64,000 nucleotides of DNA, from positions 372,001-436,000 of the forward strand of contig JAACJK010000001.1 in the NCBI GenBank assembly GCA_013368325.1, in the 5' to 3' direction. The DNA comes from Ephemerocybe angulata (taxonomy: Eukaryota > Basidiomycota > Agaricomycetes > Agaricales > Psathyrellaceae). Shown here one piece after another: positions 21,118-31,295 of the stretch (the first letter of the stretch is position 1; each line of letters begins with the position of its first letter). Under the pieces are notes generated by a model. That model saw only the letters and a list, made by a program, of their open reading frames with translations. It ran no database searches and was not told the origin of the DNA. Position numbers and translations under genes: made by a program.

Positions 21118-22032
21118 CTACTCCGCCCCAGAAACCCGACCACTCCTCCTTGTCACTCGCGCACTAGCACTCCTCGTACTCCGCCCCGAAAGCGTCCCAC
21201 TCTCAATCTCCTCCATTGATCCACCCCCTTCCCTCTTAACTCCGCCCAAGTCCTTCTTGGACCCCGCAGCCCCGTTGCCATTCGTCTTCAGCAAACTCAT
21301 CAACCTCTGCCGTTCCTCCAACTGAGCAGGGTCTTCAAACACAACTCGCAGACTCTGCTCTGCAACAACCCCCACATCCCCAGGCTGAGGGAGCGCACCG
21401 CTCCCCCCATACGGCTCGAACGCGCTAAGTGAAATACCCACATCCCCATGATCCTCCCGTACCCCCACAGGCGACCGCCTCTTCACCGGAGCAGCCTTCC
21501 CTCGACTCCCACCCTTGCCACGCTGAGCCCGCTTGCGCTTACCCCCCGCCCCTCTCGCAGACTCAGACTCCCCCACACTCTCCATAGCCGGCAAAACACC
21601 CCCACCCTCTTCTTCATCCTCCGGCGAGCTGCGCTTCCCAAGCAACGACGCAACACTCTCTTGCAACGCAAGCATCGCCCCCGCTCTCACATCCGACTTC
21701 GCTGGAGACACGGACGACCGCACGCCCCGGGGACCCTTCATAGGCGAAGGCGACGCGGACGACGGGACGCGCATACGATCGCGGTCGTCCGACGGAATAT
21801 CATGTTGCTGCTGGTGCTCGACATCCTCGTCCTCTGTAGATCCACCCGGACTCAGCATCACCGACGCTCTACTGGACGCCGTGCCCTCGCTCGTCAGATT
21901 CCTAGACTTGGTAGGCCGCAGACTGCGTGCTGCTCCGGACGACTGTGGAGATGGTAGTTGCTGCTGTTGCAGGAGACTCTCGTGCAGACTGTGCGCCATG
22001 GAGCTTTGGGTCTGTGCGCGCTTCGCCGTCAT
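21118..22032 (-). CDS. Hypothetical basic, low-complexity (probably nuclear) protein
   Basis: A single frame of 304 codons from the ATG at 22032; an upstream exon joining at the CAG just before it is possible. The sequence is rich in Ser, Arg, Gly and Glu with a glutamine run (LLQQQQLPSPQ), acidic stretches (SPEDEEEGGG), and basic clusters that look like nuclear localisation signals (GGKRKRAQRGKGG, APVKRRSP). A more ordered segment is SLRVVFEDPAQLEERQRLMSLLKTNG. It ends in SARVTRRSGRVSGAE. The plus-strand frames over the same bases are shadows: they are just as open but have no folded-protein character. I do not recognise a family. Confidence 0.65.
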   Translation of the reverse strand: MTAKRAQTQSSMAHSLHESLLQQQQLPSPQSSGAARSLRPTKSRNLTSEGTASSRASVMLSPGGSTEDEDVEHQQQHDIPSDDRDRMRVPSSASPSPMKGPRGVRSSVSPAKSDVRAGAMLALQESVASLLGKRSSPEDEEEGGGVLPAMESVGESESARGAGGKRKRAQRGKGGSRGKAAPVKRRSPVGVREDHGDVGISLSAFEPYGGSGALPQPGDVGVVAEQSLRVVFEDPAQLEERQRLMSLLKTNGNGAAGSKKDLGGVKREGGGSMEEIESGTLSGRSTRSASARVTRRSGRVSGAE

Positions 22033-22620
22033 AGACACTGCTTGCAAGTGTACCGACCTGTTACAGGTCTAATGAGGACGGATCTCTGCCTCATACGTTT
22101 GATGACCATTTACTTCTGGAGCTCTAAACTACGCCTAGACTCGGCCACTATCCTACAGCGTCTTGGACAACAGGCATCGCGCACTGGGGAAGGAATGTGA
22201 TGGCCTTTAAGTCATCGCATCAGAGCTGTCCGTACTCTGTACTGCTAAGTAAGTCTCAGTATCTATGAACCTTGGGGAGGTTAAACCACGAATCTAGCTT
22301 TTCAAATCTCTCCGTCCCCTTCTCCCCATCCTGGAGAAACATAAGACTTACCTCCAGAAACCTCAGTAGCCTCAACATAACCTCAACTACCAGCGCGGGG
22401 AGGTGCGCTTCTAGCCACTCTCCCATCCGTAATATGCTGCCGACGCGCCTAAAGCACGCCGATAAGTAAGCATGGAAGAAGTATGTACTTCTTATGACCA
22501 TGGCGAAAAACAATGGGAGGGAATCACTGGTACGCGGTGAGATGTCGGGACTCGGGAGTCGGGGGTCGATACTCCTGCTCGTCGTACCCCTTCGGCCCAA
22601 AATGCAGCACAAAAAACATA
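22033..22620. other. Intergenic stretch, nothing recognised
   Basis: Between the basic unknown protein and tRNA-Asn. The 60 bases next to the tRNA (CTCCTGCTCGTCGTACCCC) weakly resemble the 3' flank of the tRNA-Asn relic at 11.5 kb (CTCCTCCTCGTACCC). No gene seen. Confidence 0.5.
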
Positions 22621-22698
22621 CTGCCCCAGTGAGGCTCGAACTCACGACCTTCCGATTGCTTAACAGTCGGACGCTGTAACCAACTCAGCCATGGGGCA
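22621..22698 (-). tRNA. tRNA-Asn (anticodon GTT), apparent 4-nt intron
   Basis: On the minus strand, acceptor TGCCCCA pairs with TGGGGCA. D arm and T arm match the other tRNA-Asn almost base for base. The anticodon stem is TCCGA/TCGGA, but the loop is 11 bases (CTGTTAAGCAA), four more than normal. An intron of four bases after position 37 restores the standard seven-base loop and a 74-nt tRNA. A run of six T (minus strand, 22616-22611) follows as terminator. Confidence 0.92.
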
Positions 22699-23131
22699 GA
22701 CATTCCTCGGTCGCCACCTAGCGGCCCACGGTGGGCCCAGGCGATAAGCGCCCCGTTACGCCGGGTCGCGATGCAGGACGCAGCCCATTTCACCTGGAGT
22801 AGCAAATATTGGCCTAGCTCAAGATATACATAAGTGGCGGAAAGTCCTAGACGTAGAACAGCGATAACACTTCGGAAAGGCTGCACGACGCGTTAAGCGC
22901 CCAAGGTGGAAAACGCATCAACCCCGTTGATGGGGCAAAGATAAACAGGGCGTATGCAGGATGCAATTTTTAGCTCATAATGGTCGAAAAGAAGAGAAGT
23001 GTAACACTTCTAACTCAGGCTACTAAGCGATGCACACCAGCAGGACAAATACAATTAGTTGCAGGGTAGGCGACAACAAGCATCCTGTGTGCTGACTAGT
23101 ACGCGGCTCAAAGACACCGCCTTCAAGCACA
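22699..23131. other. Intergenic stretch, nothing recognised
   Basis: No supported gene or repeat on either strand. It lies upstream of tRNA-Asn and beyond the stop of the decayed frame at 23132. Confidence 0.55.
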
Positions 23132-23520
23132 TCAAGATGAGGCCAGAGTCGTATGGTTAAACCTCAAAGCTACCTCAGCCTTATCCGAATATATCCCCAC
23201 CAGTCCCTTCCCGAACTCTCGACCAAAGAACATCTTTCCCCCCGTCGTATCGTTATACGAGCTCGAATGGCCCATTACAATTATGCTCCTCCCGAGACCC
23301 TCCGGATCTGGCTCGGCCGCATCTTGCTCAGTTCTCCAGCACGTCCGGCGGGGGGAGATCGAAGTCTTGATATCAAACTTGCCCTCGAAGCTCGGGAGGA
23401 ACGCAGCCTCGATCTTTCCGTTCGAGCTGCCCCCAATGAACGTTCGACTTCACGAGGGCGTGGGTGAATGCAAGGTCGATCGGGGCTTTCCATCCCACCA
23501 CCGTTATAATATGCTCTCAA
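23132..23520 (-). pseudogene. Decayed coding relic, possibly DUF7330-like
   Basis: On the minus strand a frame reads GWKAPIDLAFTHALVKSN. After a shift of one base it continues GGSSNGKIEAAFLPSFEGKFDIKTS and runs to a TGA at 23132. Alternation of small hydrophobic strands and the phrases APIDL and LPSFEGKFDIKTS recall beta-rich cell-surface-like proteins common in agarics (DUF7330-type); this is memory-based and weak. No start or upstream exon is visible and the two parts are in different frames, so I call it a broken remnant. Its neighbour upstream on the same strand is the P450 gene. Confidence 0.35.
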
Positions 23521-23663
23521 ACATGCTCCAAGTTTGTGGGAGGCCAGGAGGATGATAGGAAAGGGAAAGAAAGAGAATTCGGTATAGGGTATAGTACATA
23601 CTAGAGACATATAAGCATAAAGGCATAAGGCATATGAGCACGCACAACGATTAAGGATCAACA

Positions 23664-25823
23664 CTACAAATTGGCATCAGACCCCATAGACCCCTCCTCT
23701 ACCCCCTCTGATTGTAAAGCCAATTCTAGATCAGCCAGCAAAGCCGCAGCCTCGGGCGAGCGCACCCTAAAGTTGCATTTGAATGGATGGGGAAAGCTAT
23801 GGGGGCGCTTCAGCAACGACAAGGAAGAAAGGAAACCCATGACGAGCGCACCACATAAATCCAGCGTCGAATTTCTCGCCGATGAGATCGGTGACGCTTT
23901 CCAGATTTTCGGAGTGTTCAAAGTCAAATAGTGTCAACAGAGAGGCTGCTGTAAGCCATAACGTAGATTGGGCGATGTGGGCTCCGGGACACGTTCTGCA
24001 GATTTAAGAGCATGATGGCACGTCGTTAAGCGAGCCTGACAACCTTTACGCCCTACGGAGCCAGTCAAAAACGCACCTTCTTCCAAAACCAAACAGGATC
24101 TTTCCAGGGTGCCGGATAGTGGACTTGAGCTCGTATTTGTCTTCTAGGTTGTCCGTATTCTTCTCGATTCTCAAAAAGCGCTCTGGGTTAAAGACCTTGG
24201 TGTCAGGCCCATACTCCGCTTCGTCGTGAAGCATCGACCTGGATTGAGCCCAGCATGTCAGCTGTGAATAAGCTAGAGGCACGAGGGTCTATTGACCATG
24301 CATTCACAATAACCACGGATCCTCTCGGTATGAAGTAGCCATCATACACATCATCTTGAGCAGTTTGACGCGGAACACCAATCGGCGCAATCGGCGCCCA
24401 TCGCAGGGACTCCATCACAGTAGCCATGAGGTACGGCAACTTCTCTCTATCCTCGAATGTTGGCAGACGTAAGGTGTGCCCTGCACCTGGCATCTTCTCA
24501 AACACGACAGCGTCTAACTCGGCTTGCACTACTTCACGGACATGTGGGTGGGTGGCGAGGGCGAATATCAGTGTTTGGATGGATGAAGCCGTCGTGTCTG
24601 TGGCGGTTCCGTAGACAGTGGCTGCTGTATCTTTGATGTATTTTAATCTTTGCGCTCGATCGCTTCTCGTGCTTTCTGCTGTTGAGTTCGGTTGGCTATC
24701 CTCTCTTTCGAGGGCGGCCAGCGCAGCGGACAGGAAGGAAGGTCGGACGTTGGAATTGCCCTATGCAGACTTTCATCAGTAACAGGCATCACCCGGTTGA
24801 ACAGAGGACCAATATTCACGAAGGACTTTACGGCCTGATCATACGGCTCCGACCTGTATTTATCAGGCATGTACCGCACGCTCTCCGCATACCGTTTGAA
24901 CCCAGCCCCAGGGAGCCAGGAAGGGAGATACTTCAGCAAGGGGAACAAATCCACGACATTCCCTCCTGGCGTGAGCAATCGAGTCAGCATCCGCGCGACC
25001 GAGTCCACAAACTGGATAAGTGGGTCGTCCCTCCCCCGAGTCGGAATCCCGTATGCCAATGAGATCGCAAGACTCCCCACCATGCTAAGCAGCCACAAGA
25101 CAGATTAGCTAGTTTAGACGTCCCACTGCGGGGTTAAGGTGGCTGGCTCACTGTTTAGCGAGCCCGTAGAACTCTTCCGGTGTCCGTCGAAGATCCACCA
25201 GGAAGCGGTTCACGAATTCCGTTGTCTGACTGGCATTGGCGTTTAGGCGGCTTGGGTCATCCCCAGGGCGAAAGTGCTGTACGAATAGCCTGCGGCATTC
25301 CTTCCAAGGTTCTGAGTAGGGCAAGAAGACAAAGAGCCAGTCCCAGCCCATGAGTTCGTTGACCAGCGTGGAGACGGGTCTACACATGACGCGAAAGACG
25401 AACGTCAATATGTAGAGGCTTTGGGGAGGGGTGCTTGAACTTACCTATCCGAATACTTCACTGCGCGTTTCTCCAAGAGGTCTTCGGCTATTTCAACTGA
25501 GTTGACAATGATTAGATTCGTGCCCAATGCATTCGCGCTCAAAATATTAGACCCTAATACCAGGCCGCATCGTACATCAGCTACAACTCTGCAGTCGTAG
25601 GACACCTTCAAAGATTAGACTCACCTAGTTTCTTCGCCCAGGTCGCGTAGATAGGGCCAGCATTCTGAAGAGGAATATCGAGGGCATTCCCGATCAGAGG
25701 CCACCCTTTCAGACTCGGCGGTAACGGGCGCCTTCGTTGCCGTTGCGAGAGATAGAAAAGATAAAGAAAAGACGAAGGAGCGAGGAGCAACAGAAGCGCG
25801 GATACATGGCCCGACTTGAGCAT
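23664..25823 (-). CDS. Cytochrome P450 monooxygenase
   Basis: Eight exons: 25823-25625, 25553-25445, 25379-25152, 25084-24820, 24760-24297, 24238-24077, 23995-23852 and 23796-23664, 567 codons. An N-terminal membrane anchor (HVSALLLLLAPSSFLYLFYL) is followed by a basic/proline hinge (RRRPLPPSLKGWPLIGN). The I-helix motif is YGTATDTTAS, the K-helix ExxR is ESLR in MESLRWAP, the meander is FNPERF, and the haem loop is FGFGRRTCPG, split by intron 6. The active enzyme sits on the ER and inserts one oxygen atom into a small organic substrate using NADPH-P450 reductase. The sequence resembles the fungal O-methylsterigmatocystin-reductase-like/CYP5144-type group, but the substrate is unknown. No other secondary-metabolism gene is adjacent, so a cluster role is not supported. 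Confidence 0.93.
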
Positions 25824-27173
25824 AATGTAGCCGCGGCACTTACAGTACGAAAGCCAGCTTGGGGACCCATGATATACAACTTCGGCGTCTAGGTGGACTG
25901 GAGGCCGTGTTCCACCCTCCTTGACACGCCATGCCACATTTCAGCGGAAATGACATCTACGCCGTGACCAATGGTCCGGTAGCCGATGTGGTGCTTGCTA
26001 ACCCGTACTCGGATGTGATAGAGGACGCCACGTTACAGTTGGCTCCGACTCTCCGAGGAGAAGTGGGTTCGATTTCCAACAGATTGGAAAGGACGTCGAC
26101 GATCCACGACAGAGTTTCTATCTGAAAAGTCGTGAATCTAGTCACTAAAGATCAACGATGGAGGCCAAATACAAAGGCGCACCTATCATTGGCAGCCCAG
26201 GAGTCAGGACGCTCTCCACTCGTGACCAAAAGAGGTCACCATCCTGGGAAATCGGAACCTTCCAAAAGAACTTTCGCTGTCCTATCACGACTCTGGTTTC
26301 CGTCCTCGCAGTGCTGGCCTTCTTTCGAAAGCTTGGTAGTGGTTGAGGTGGGATAGGATTAGTGAGTAGACAGTCAAACAGTCGACAATCCTGATCTTCT
26401 ATCGCCTTCGTTCGCGTGGGGCGGGCCGTCGGAGTCGTGTTAATTGGACACCCGAAAATACACGCTTGACGGCGAGGAGCCATTCTGATTTCCATGGTAG
26501 GGGGGAGGGGCTTGGAAAGTGGCAACGATAACTTTTAAATGCCGTACCCAATGCCACGCATAGCGTTATTGAATTGGCAGATGACCTCAAATCCAGTTGA
26601 TCAGTGAAGGCCAGCGCGTTTGAGCTCAGCCTTGGAAAGACGAAATGAAGTGGATGTAGCTGGTAAAGAGGAATTAAAGCTGCTAGACAGACTGAGGATG
26701 AGCATCAAACCACAAGTGGACAGGAGAGAAAAGGCCGAGAAACACCAGACAGAAGGAATCCAACATCTTCTCAGAAGAATGGCCCGTTGCCGAATCCATT
26801 CCTCATTCCATTTAGTCGCTATCGCCATCGTCGTCCCAGGAACAGCTCTTGCCACGCGACGACGCGACCCCAAGCGATTGAGAAAGACGTACAATTCTCG
26901 TTTCACAACACAGAAAACCCGCTCGCAACAGTTCGCTTCTTCGACAATTGCAACCGGCAAGCAAATTGTTTCATTTAAGCCCACAAACTTGTACCGTATC
27001 GTTCCTGACTTAATTACTTCCTACTCAGAAACGGTCAGCTTACCCACGCCATTCAATCAGTTAATAGAGACTCACCCCACAGTATAAGACAGATTTTATT
27101 TTCTCCCTCTCTCACTCTAGACTTCGACTCCCCACAACCAATTTAAGAACTAGGCAGGACCTAGGCGTGATAG
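25824..27173. other. Divergent intergenic region, no supported gene
   Basis: About 1.35 kb between the P450 start (minus) and the F-box start (plus). Short frames on both strands (for example 26601-26984 minus and 26620-27087 plus) overlap as mirror images and show no domain or splice logic. Confidence 0.55.
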
Positions 27174-29378
27174 ATGACAATGTGCCACTGGGGAGGAGCC
27201 AACTCGGATCCAAACTCGCCCAATTCTGAAGAGGAACAGCAACACCAGCGCTACCAAGAAGACGACCGTACCAGCGTTGCAAGCCGCAGAAGCCATCGGC
27301 CCCAACAAGTACCACCCATGCCCGCCTTCCCACCAATCCGCGATCGCCAGGGCGCGCCGTCCGTCTCCAGTAGACGATCGGGCACATATCAAGGAGGTAC
27401 CTTTGAACTCCCTCCATTACCTCCTTCAACGGGAAGCCTGAACAGCGTTGGGCGGACGAGCTCTGACAGCATCAGGAGCTATAACACGACCTATAGCCTG
27501 CACCCTAGACGCGAGGGACCTTCTAAGGTCCGGAGACGCACGAATAGCAGTGAAGACAGCAGCTACATCGAGACGCTCCCGAACGAGCTGCTCGAAGACA
27601 TATTCCTTCTCGCGATTGCAAGCTCTTTCCCCATCGAAGACCCCAACTGGCCCCTCTGCCCCATGTTCTCCAAACACTCGTACCACCACTCTCCCTCGAA
27701 CTCTAGCTCGGGGTACACGCCCGTGCCAAACGGGCCCTTCCCCACCGGAAGTGGAACGCGAAGCAGGAGTGGGAGCGCAGGGGCGAAACCACACGCGCCT
27801 ATCCCCACCGCAGAGCTACTGAAGACCGCCCCACAACTCCTGCCAACCATACTCTCCCAGACGTCCCGCCGGTTCCGCACCGTCCTCCGCAACGCGCCCC
27901 ACCTCTGGTCACACATCCACATCACCCGGACCGTCTCGCCCCAGCAAGGCCAGCAACCCCTCACCTCACGCCAGCTCCTCGGGTGGCTCCCCATCTACCT
28001 CGCCCGCTCCCGCGAGTCGGGCCTGCACATCACCTTCGACACCACAAAGTTCGCGTCTTTCTCCGCTCCGCTCTCAATGGCCACGACCGCCCCGAGCTCC
28101 GCAACGGGTCCGCCAGGCACAGTCCCTAACGGGAACACGAATCTCGTGCACCCCCAGTCTATACTTGCGTTCTTGCTCCCAGCACTCCCTCGCTGGGCCT
28201 CAGTCACCATCCTAACATCGCACATCGGTTCTCCCGCCCTTGGCCCCCTCCTCCACTCGCTCTCGCCCCTGGACACACCTGCACTCACGCACCTCCGCCT
28301 GGCCGCGGACATCTGGCGCACAGGCATCGTGGGCTATGGCGCACCTGTCCCTGCGCTCTTCGTAGGCGGCAGCCCCTTACTGCACTCCGTAACCCTCGAG
28401 GGCGTCCACCTCGACTGGAAGTCCTGCGCAGGCGTCGACCTTCCAGCCCCCGGCCTCTTCAGCACCCTGAGGAACCTCGAGCTGCGGTTCATCGCAGGCC
28501 GGTATCCGCGGTGGGAGCAGTTCGCCGTGCTCCTCGAAGAAGGGTGTCCCTCCCTCGAGCGCCTGGTGGTGCGAGACGATTTCGACGAAGCGTTACGCAG
28601 CATCGACCCGCCGCCTATGCCCTACTTTGACGAGCCGGCCTCGCCACTCCCACCCCACTCCCCATTCTCTACTGGCAGCACAGGGTCAAACAGCAATGCA
28701 AGTGGCCAAACACCTTCCTCATCGTCGACCTCGCCCGCCTCTGGCCGGTTCCCGAGCCACATTACTGGACTGCACTTGACGTTACCTCCGAGTTCCAACC
28801 ACGGGCAAGGGAGGGGCCGAGGCCGGTCACAGTCGACCTCTTCGTCAACCTCATCGGGGTCATCGTCTACATCCTCCTCGCCCACCTCTCCCTACTACCA
28901 GCACCACCAAGCACATGGGCGGCACCGGCGCGCACAGAGGGAGTTCCGGAAGATCAACCTCCCCTTCCTAAAAAAGCTGGAACTCCACAGCTTCAACGCT
29001 AACGGGGGACTGCGAAGCAGCCGAAGCAACCTGGCGTTGCAGTCTGCCTCCTCCCCGAGTTCGAAGGGGGCCAAAGCAGGGGGGCTGGGCGGCGGACCTG
29101 CGCCGTCTGCGATGGCGCGCTTCCTCTACTTGCTGTCGTCGCCTGATATTCAAACGCTGGCGTTGTCGGGGCTCTCATTTGACGAGTGGGCCGGTATCGC
29201 TGACATGCTAGGCTTGTCGAGTGATGTTCGCCAGTTCAAGTGGGGTGCGTCTGTCGGGAATCGATCGAGAGGAGGTTCAGATCAAGGGGTATCGTATGGG
29301 ATACTCGACCGGGAGAACTACAAGGGGAGGACGTTTCCTTTCTTGACAAGTCTAGAGGTAGATTTGATAGACGCTTGA
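27174..29378 (+). CDS. F-box protein with long disordered segments
   Basis: A single-exon frame of 734 codons; an internal ATG at 27180 is an alternative start. Residues 1-125 are polar and disordered-looking with SRRS motifs. The F-box begins at ~130 (YIETLPNELLEDIFLLAI). It is interrupted by a Ser/Gly-rich insert of about 75 residues before its second half (LLPTILSQTSRRFRTVLRNAPHLWSHIHI). This is followed by LRR-like segments (PALTHLRLAADIW, LLHSVTLEGVHLDW, LRNLELRFIAG) and a large Ser/Pro/Gly linker (residues ~490-590). The C terminus again has LRR-like phrases (FLKKLELHSF, DIQTLALSGLSFDEW). The likely role is SCF substrate adaptor. The split F-box with a long insertion is unusual but recurrent in agaric families. 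The target is unknown. Confidence 0.85.
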   Translation: MTMCHWGGANSDPNSPNSEEEQQHQRYQEDDRTSVASRRSHRPQQVPPMPAFPPIRDRQGAPSVSSRRSGTYQGGTFELPPLPPSTGSLNSVGRTSSDSIRSYNTTYSLHPRREGPSKVRRRTNSSEDSSYIETLPNELLEDIFLLAIASSFPIEDPNWPLCPMFSKHSYHHSPSNSSSGYTPVPNGPFPTGSGTRSRSGSAGAKPHAPIPTAELLKTAPQLLPTILSQTSRRFRTVLRNAPHLWSHIHITRTVSPQQGQQPLTSRQLLGWLPIYLARSRESGLHITFDTTKFASFSAPLSMATTAPSSATGPPGTVPNGNTNLVHPQSILAFLLPALPRWASVTILTSHIGSPALGPLLHSLSPLDTPALTHLRLAADIWRTGIVGYGAPVPALFVGGSPLLHSVTLEGVHLDWKSCAGVDLPAPGLFSTLRNLELRFIAGRYPRWEQFAVLLEEGCPSLERLVVRDDFDEALRSIDPPPMPYFDEPASPLPPHSPFSTGSTGSNSNASGQTPSSSSTSPASGRFPSHITGLHLTLPPSSNHGQGRGRGRSQSTSSSTSSGSSSTSSSPTSPYYQHHQAHGRHRRAQREFRKINLPFLKKLELHSFNANGGLRSSRSNLALQSASSPSSKGAKAGGLGGGPAPSAMARFLYLLSSPDIQTLALSGLSFDEWAGIADMLGLSSDVRQFKWGASVGNRSRGGSDQGVSYGILDRENYKGRTFPFLTSLEVDLIDA

Positions 29379-29605
29379 GTCGATAGATATCAAGAGTGAG
29401 TGGAGATTGTGAGGAGCATAGGACTTTGAACGTGGTCTGCTTGCATTGTATCGTAGTCGTGTTGTGTTAATGTCATTCTTGACCACAATCGGGTATCGGA
29501 AAGCTGAGAATTTTGTTAGAGCTCAAAGCGAAGTAGATGGCGAGGGGGCGTGTAGGTGTTGTTTGAGAGGGTCGTGAGCTGGCAGCCATCCGACGATAGG
29601 ACGTT

Positions 29606-30382
29606 CTAGTTGCTTTTGACCTTGCTGCTCGCCCCTTCTCGTAGCCTAGCACCTGCCCTCCACGCCTCCCAGGCAACCCATGCAAAGCAAGCTAAGACGA
29701 CGGCGGTGGTTCCCAATTCGACGGTCGGTAAGTCCAGGGTATTGCCAATGGGTGCCGAAATCGCCAGGGACTGCTCTGGCGACTGCGACGCCACGCAGAG
29801 CGACAAGTCTCTAAGCGAGGTTGGGATAGTATCCAATAGAAATTGGGGTAGGGTTGTGGTTCTATCGCACGAAAGTACCTCGTCTGTTGATATGATGAGC
29901 TGCTATACAACCAGGTGTGACTCTATACTCTGCTCACCAGAACACGTCAGAACGACAGTCGGACCGCTGAATTCCTGCACAGTGTATGGCTTCGAAGTCG
30001 AGGACGCAACGGGCTCTCCGTACCGAACGTGTATTGGGAGCTCCACTCGTGCTGGTCCAGTCGTTTCGGCTGGTAGGGTCCGTTGAATGACAACCTCCAC
30101 CTCCTCGTCATCATCCCCCTCATTCACTGGTAATGCATGTACCGGCCGCTCAAGCTCCTTCTTACCCCTTCCCCGTGTCTCAAGGACCTGATATTCCGCG
30201 CCTCGCAATTCAAGTTCGTATGGGTCCACGAAAAGTAGAGGTGGAAGTTCGTAGTGGAGAAAAAGTGTGCATGTGGTGTCGCTATTCGTGGGTGACAGAG
30301 AGATTTGCACGTCGGTTATGATAGTAGGATGTGAGCCATATGACGGGCTCAGCGTCGAGTTTGTGGAAAGTTTAGAGACCAT
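29606..30382 (-). CDS. PIG-X/Pbn1-like subunit of GPI mannosyltransferase I
   Basis: Exons 30382-29938 and 29883-29606 (54-nt intron) give 240 codons. The lumenal PIG-X pattern is present: CTLFLHYELPPLLFVDPYEL, RVELPIHVRYGEPV, and near the end LPTVELGTTAVVLACFAWVAW, a single C-terminal membrane segment followed by a short basic tail. PIG-X/Pbn1 stabilises the catalytic PIG-M/Gpi14 enzyme in the ER membrane, which adds the first mannose to GPI-anchor precursors. The family assignment rests on this order of motifs and on size (mammalian PIG-X is similar). No signal peptide is obvious at the chosen start, so an additional N-terminal exon is possible. Confidence 0.75.
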
Positions 30383-31295
30383 GATAAGTAGAGATGGTAG
30401 TGGTCCGGGTTAAAGCCTCTAAAGCGGGGTCCTACTCTGGTTCGAACTCCGGTTTGAGGGTGCTGATTGGCCGTTGTCACGACGCGACGCGATAGGGGCA
30501 GTGAGATCCACATCTTCACTTGTCGCGTCTCTGGAAAGCGAGGTACCGTTTAGATTTAAGAGATCTGCGATATCTTGAGACGGAGCATACGCACTTCGCG
30601 AATCTGCTGAAAGACACATAGGCCATCGTGAATGCTACTCCTACTCCAACATCTGCGGGGAGTATGGGGCTATACATGTGCTTATTGTCCAGTTCATGGA
30701 GAGAAACCTTGCCTGAACCACTTACAAAGGGTCCCGACAGCTTGTCTAGGTACCGGTGCGATTCAAGTTGGAGGTCCGGCAATCCCGAAGAGTTGAAGGG
30801 GCGTACATCAACGATGTCGGCGAGCCGCGTAATTAAGTCATTGGATTAGATGAAGAGAGAAGTGTAATGAGCTCTGGGTACCTGAGAGCTCCTCATTTTC
30901 AAAGAAATCGGACTCGCTGAGCCTCGCTACAACAACACTCAGAATCAGAGCGCTTATCTTCAATCGCTGTCCATATGTGTATGTACGGAGAAAAAAGAAG
31001 GCCAATTGGTATTTGCTAGACCATTTTCTAGCTTATTCCGCCTCTGGTCCGCCTTGCAGGTGCCATTTCGAACCTGGAGCATGACAGGAACGAAATAAGC
31101 GCTGAAGGATTTAGCAAGCAATTCGCTTTCGGCTAACTCCGAATATTATTAATTAATCCGAATAACGCCATCTTATCCGATAAGCAAACCGCAATATTGA
31201 ATACCCTCAGCTCACTTGAACCACCACCATCCTCCCTGAGCCACCCTTCCTATACCCATCCATAAACCCTTGCTCAACTCTATTGTCGGCCGAAC
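30383..31295. other. Intergenic region with a possible uncharacterised frame
   Basis: On the minus strand a frame from about 30840 to 30516 (LITRLADIVDVRPFNSSGLPD, LESHRYLDKLSGPF) and another from 30619 to 30419 (SQDIADLLNLNGTSLSRD) look more protein-like than chance. GTAAGT follows SGPF. I could not join them into one model with a good start and acceptor, so no gene is called. The AT-rich block at 31140-31200 is the likely promoter side of the glutaredoxin gene. Confidence 0.3.

Noticed and set aside
21448..22072. Long plus-strand frames opposite the basic unknown protein
   Set aside because: They are shadows caused by high GC; composition is Arg/Pro/Ser noise while the minus frame has plausible nuclear-protein features.
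23664..25823. P450 as part of a biosynthetic gene cluster
   Set aside because: Neighbours within 20 kb are F-box, tRNA, RNase P and GPI-assembly genes; no synthase, transferase or transporter typical of a cluster is adjacent.
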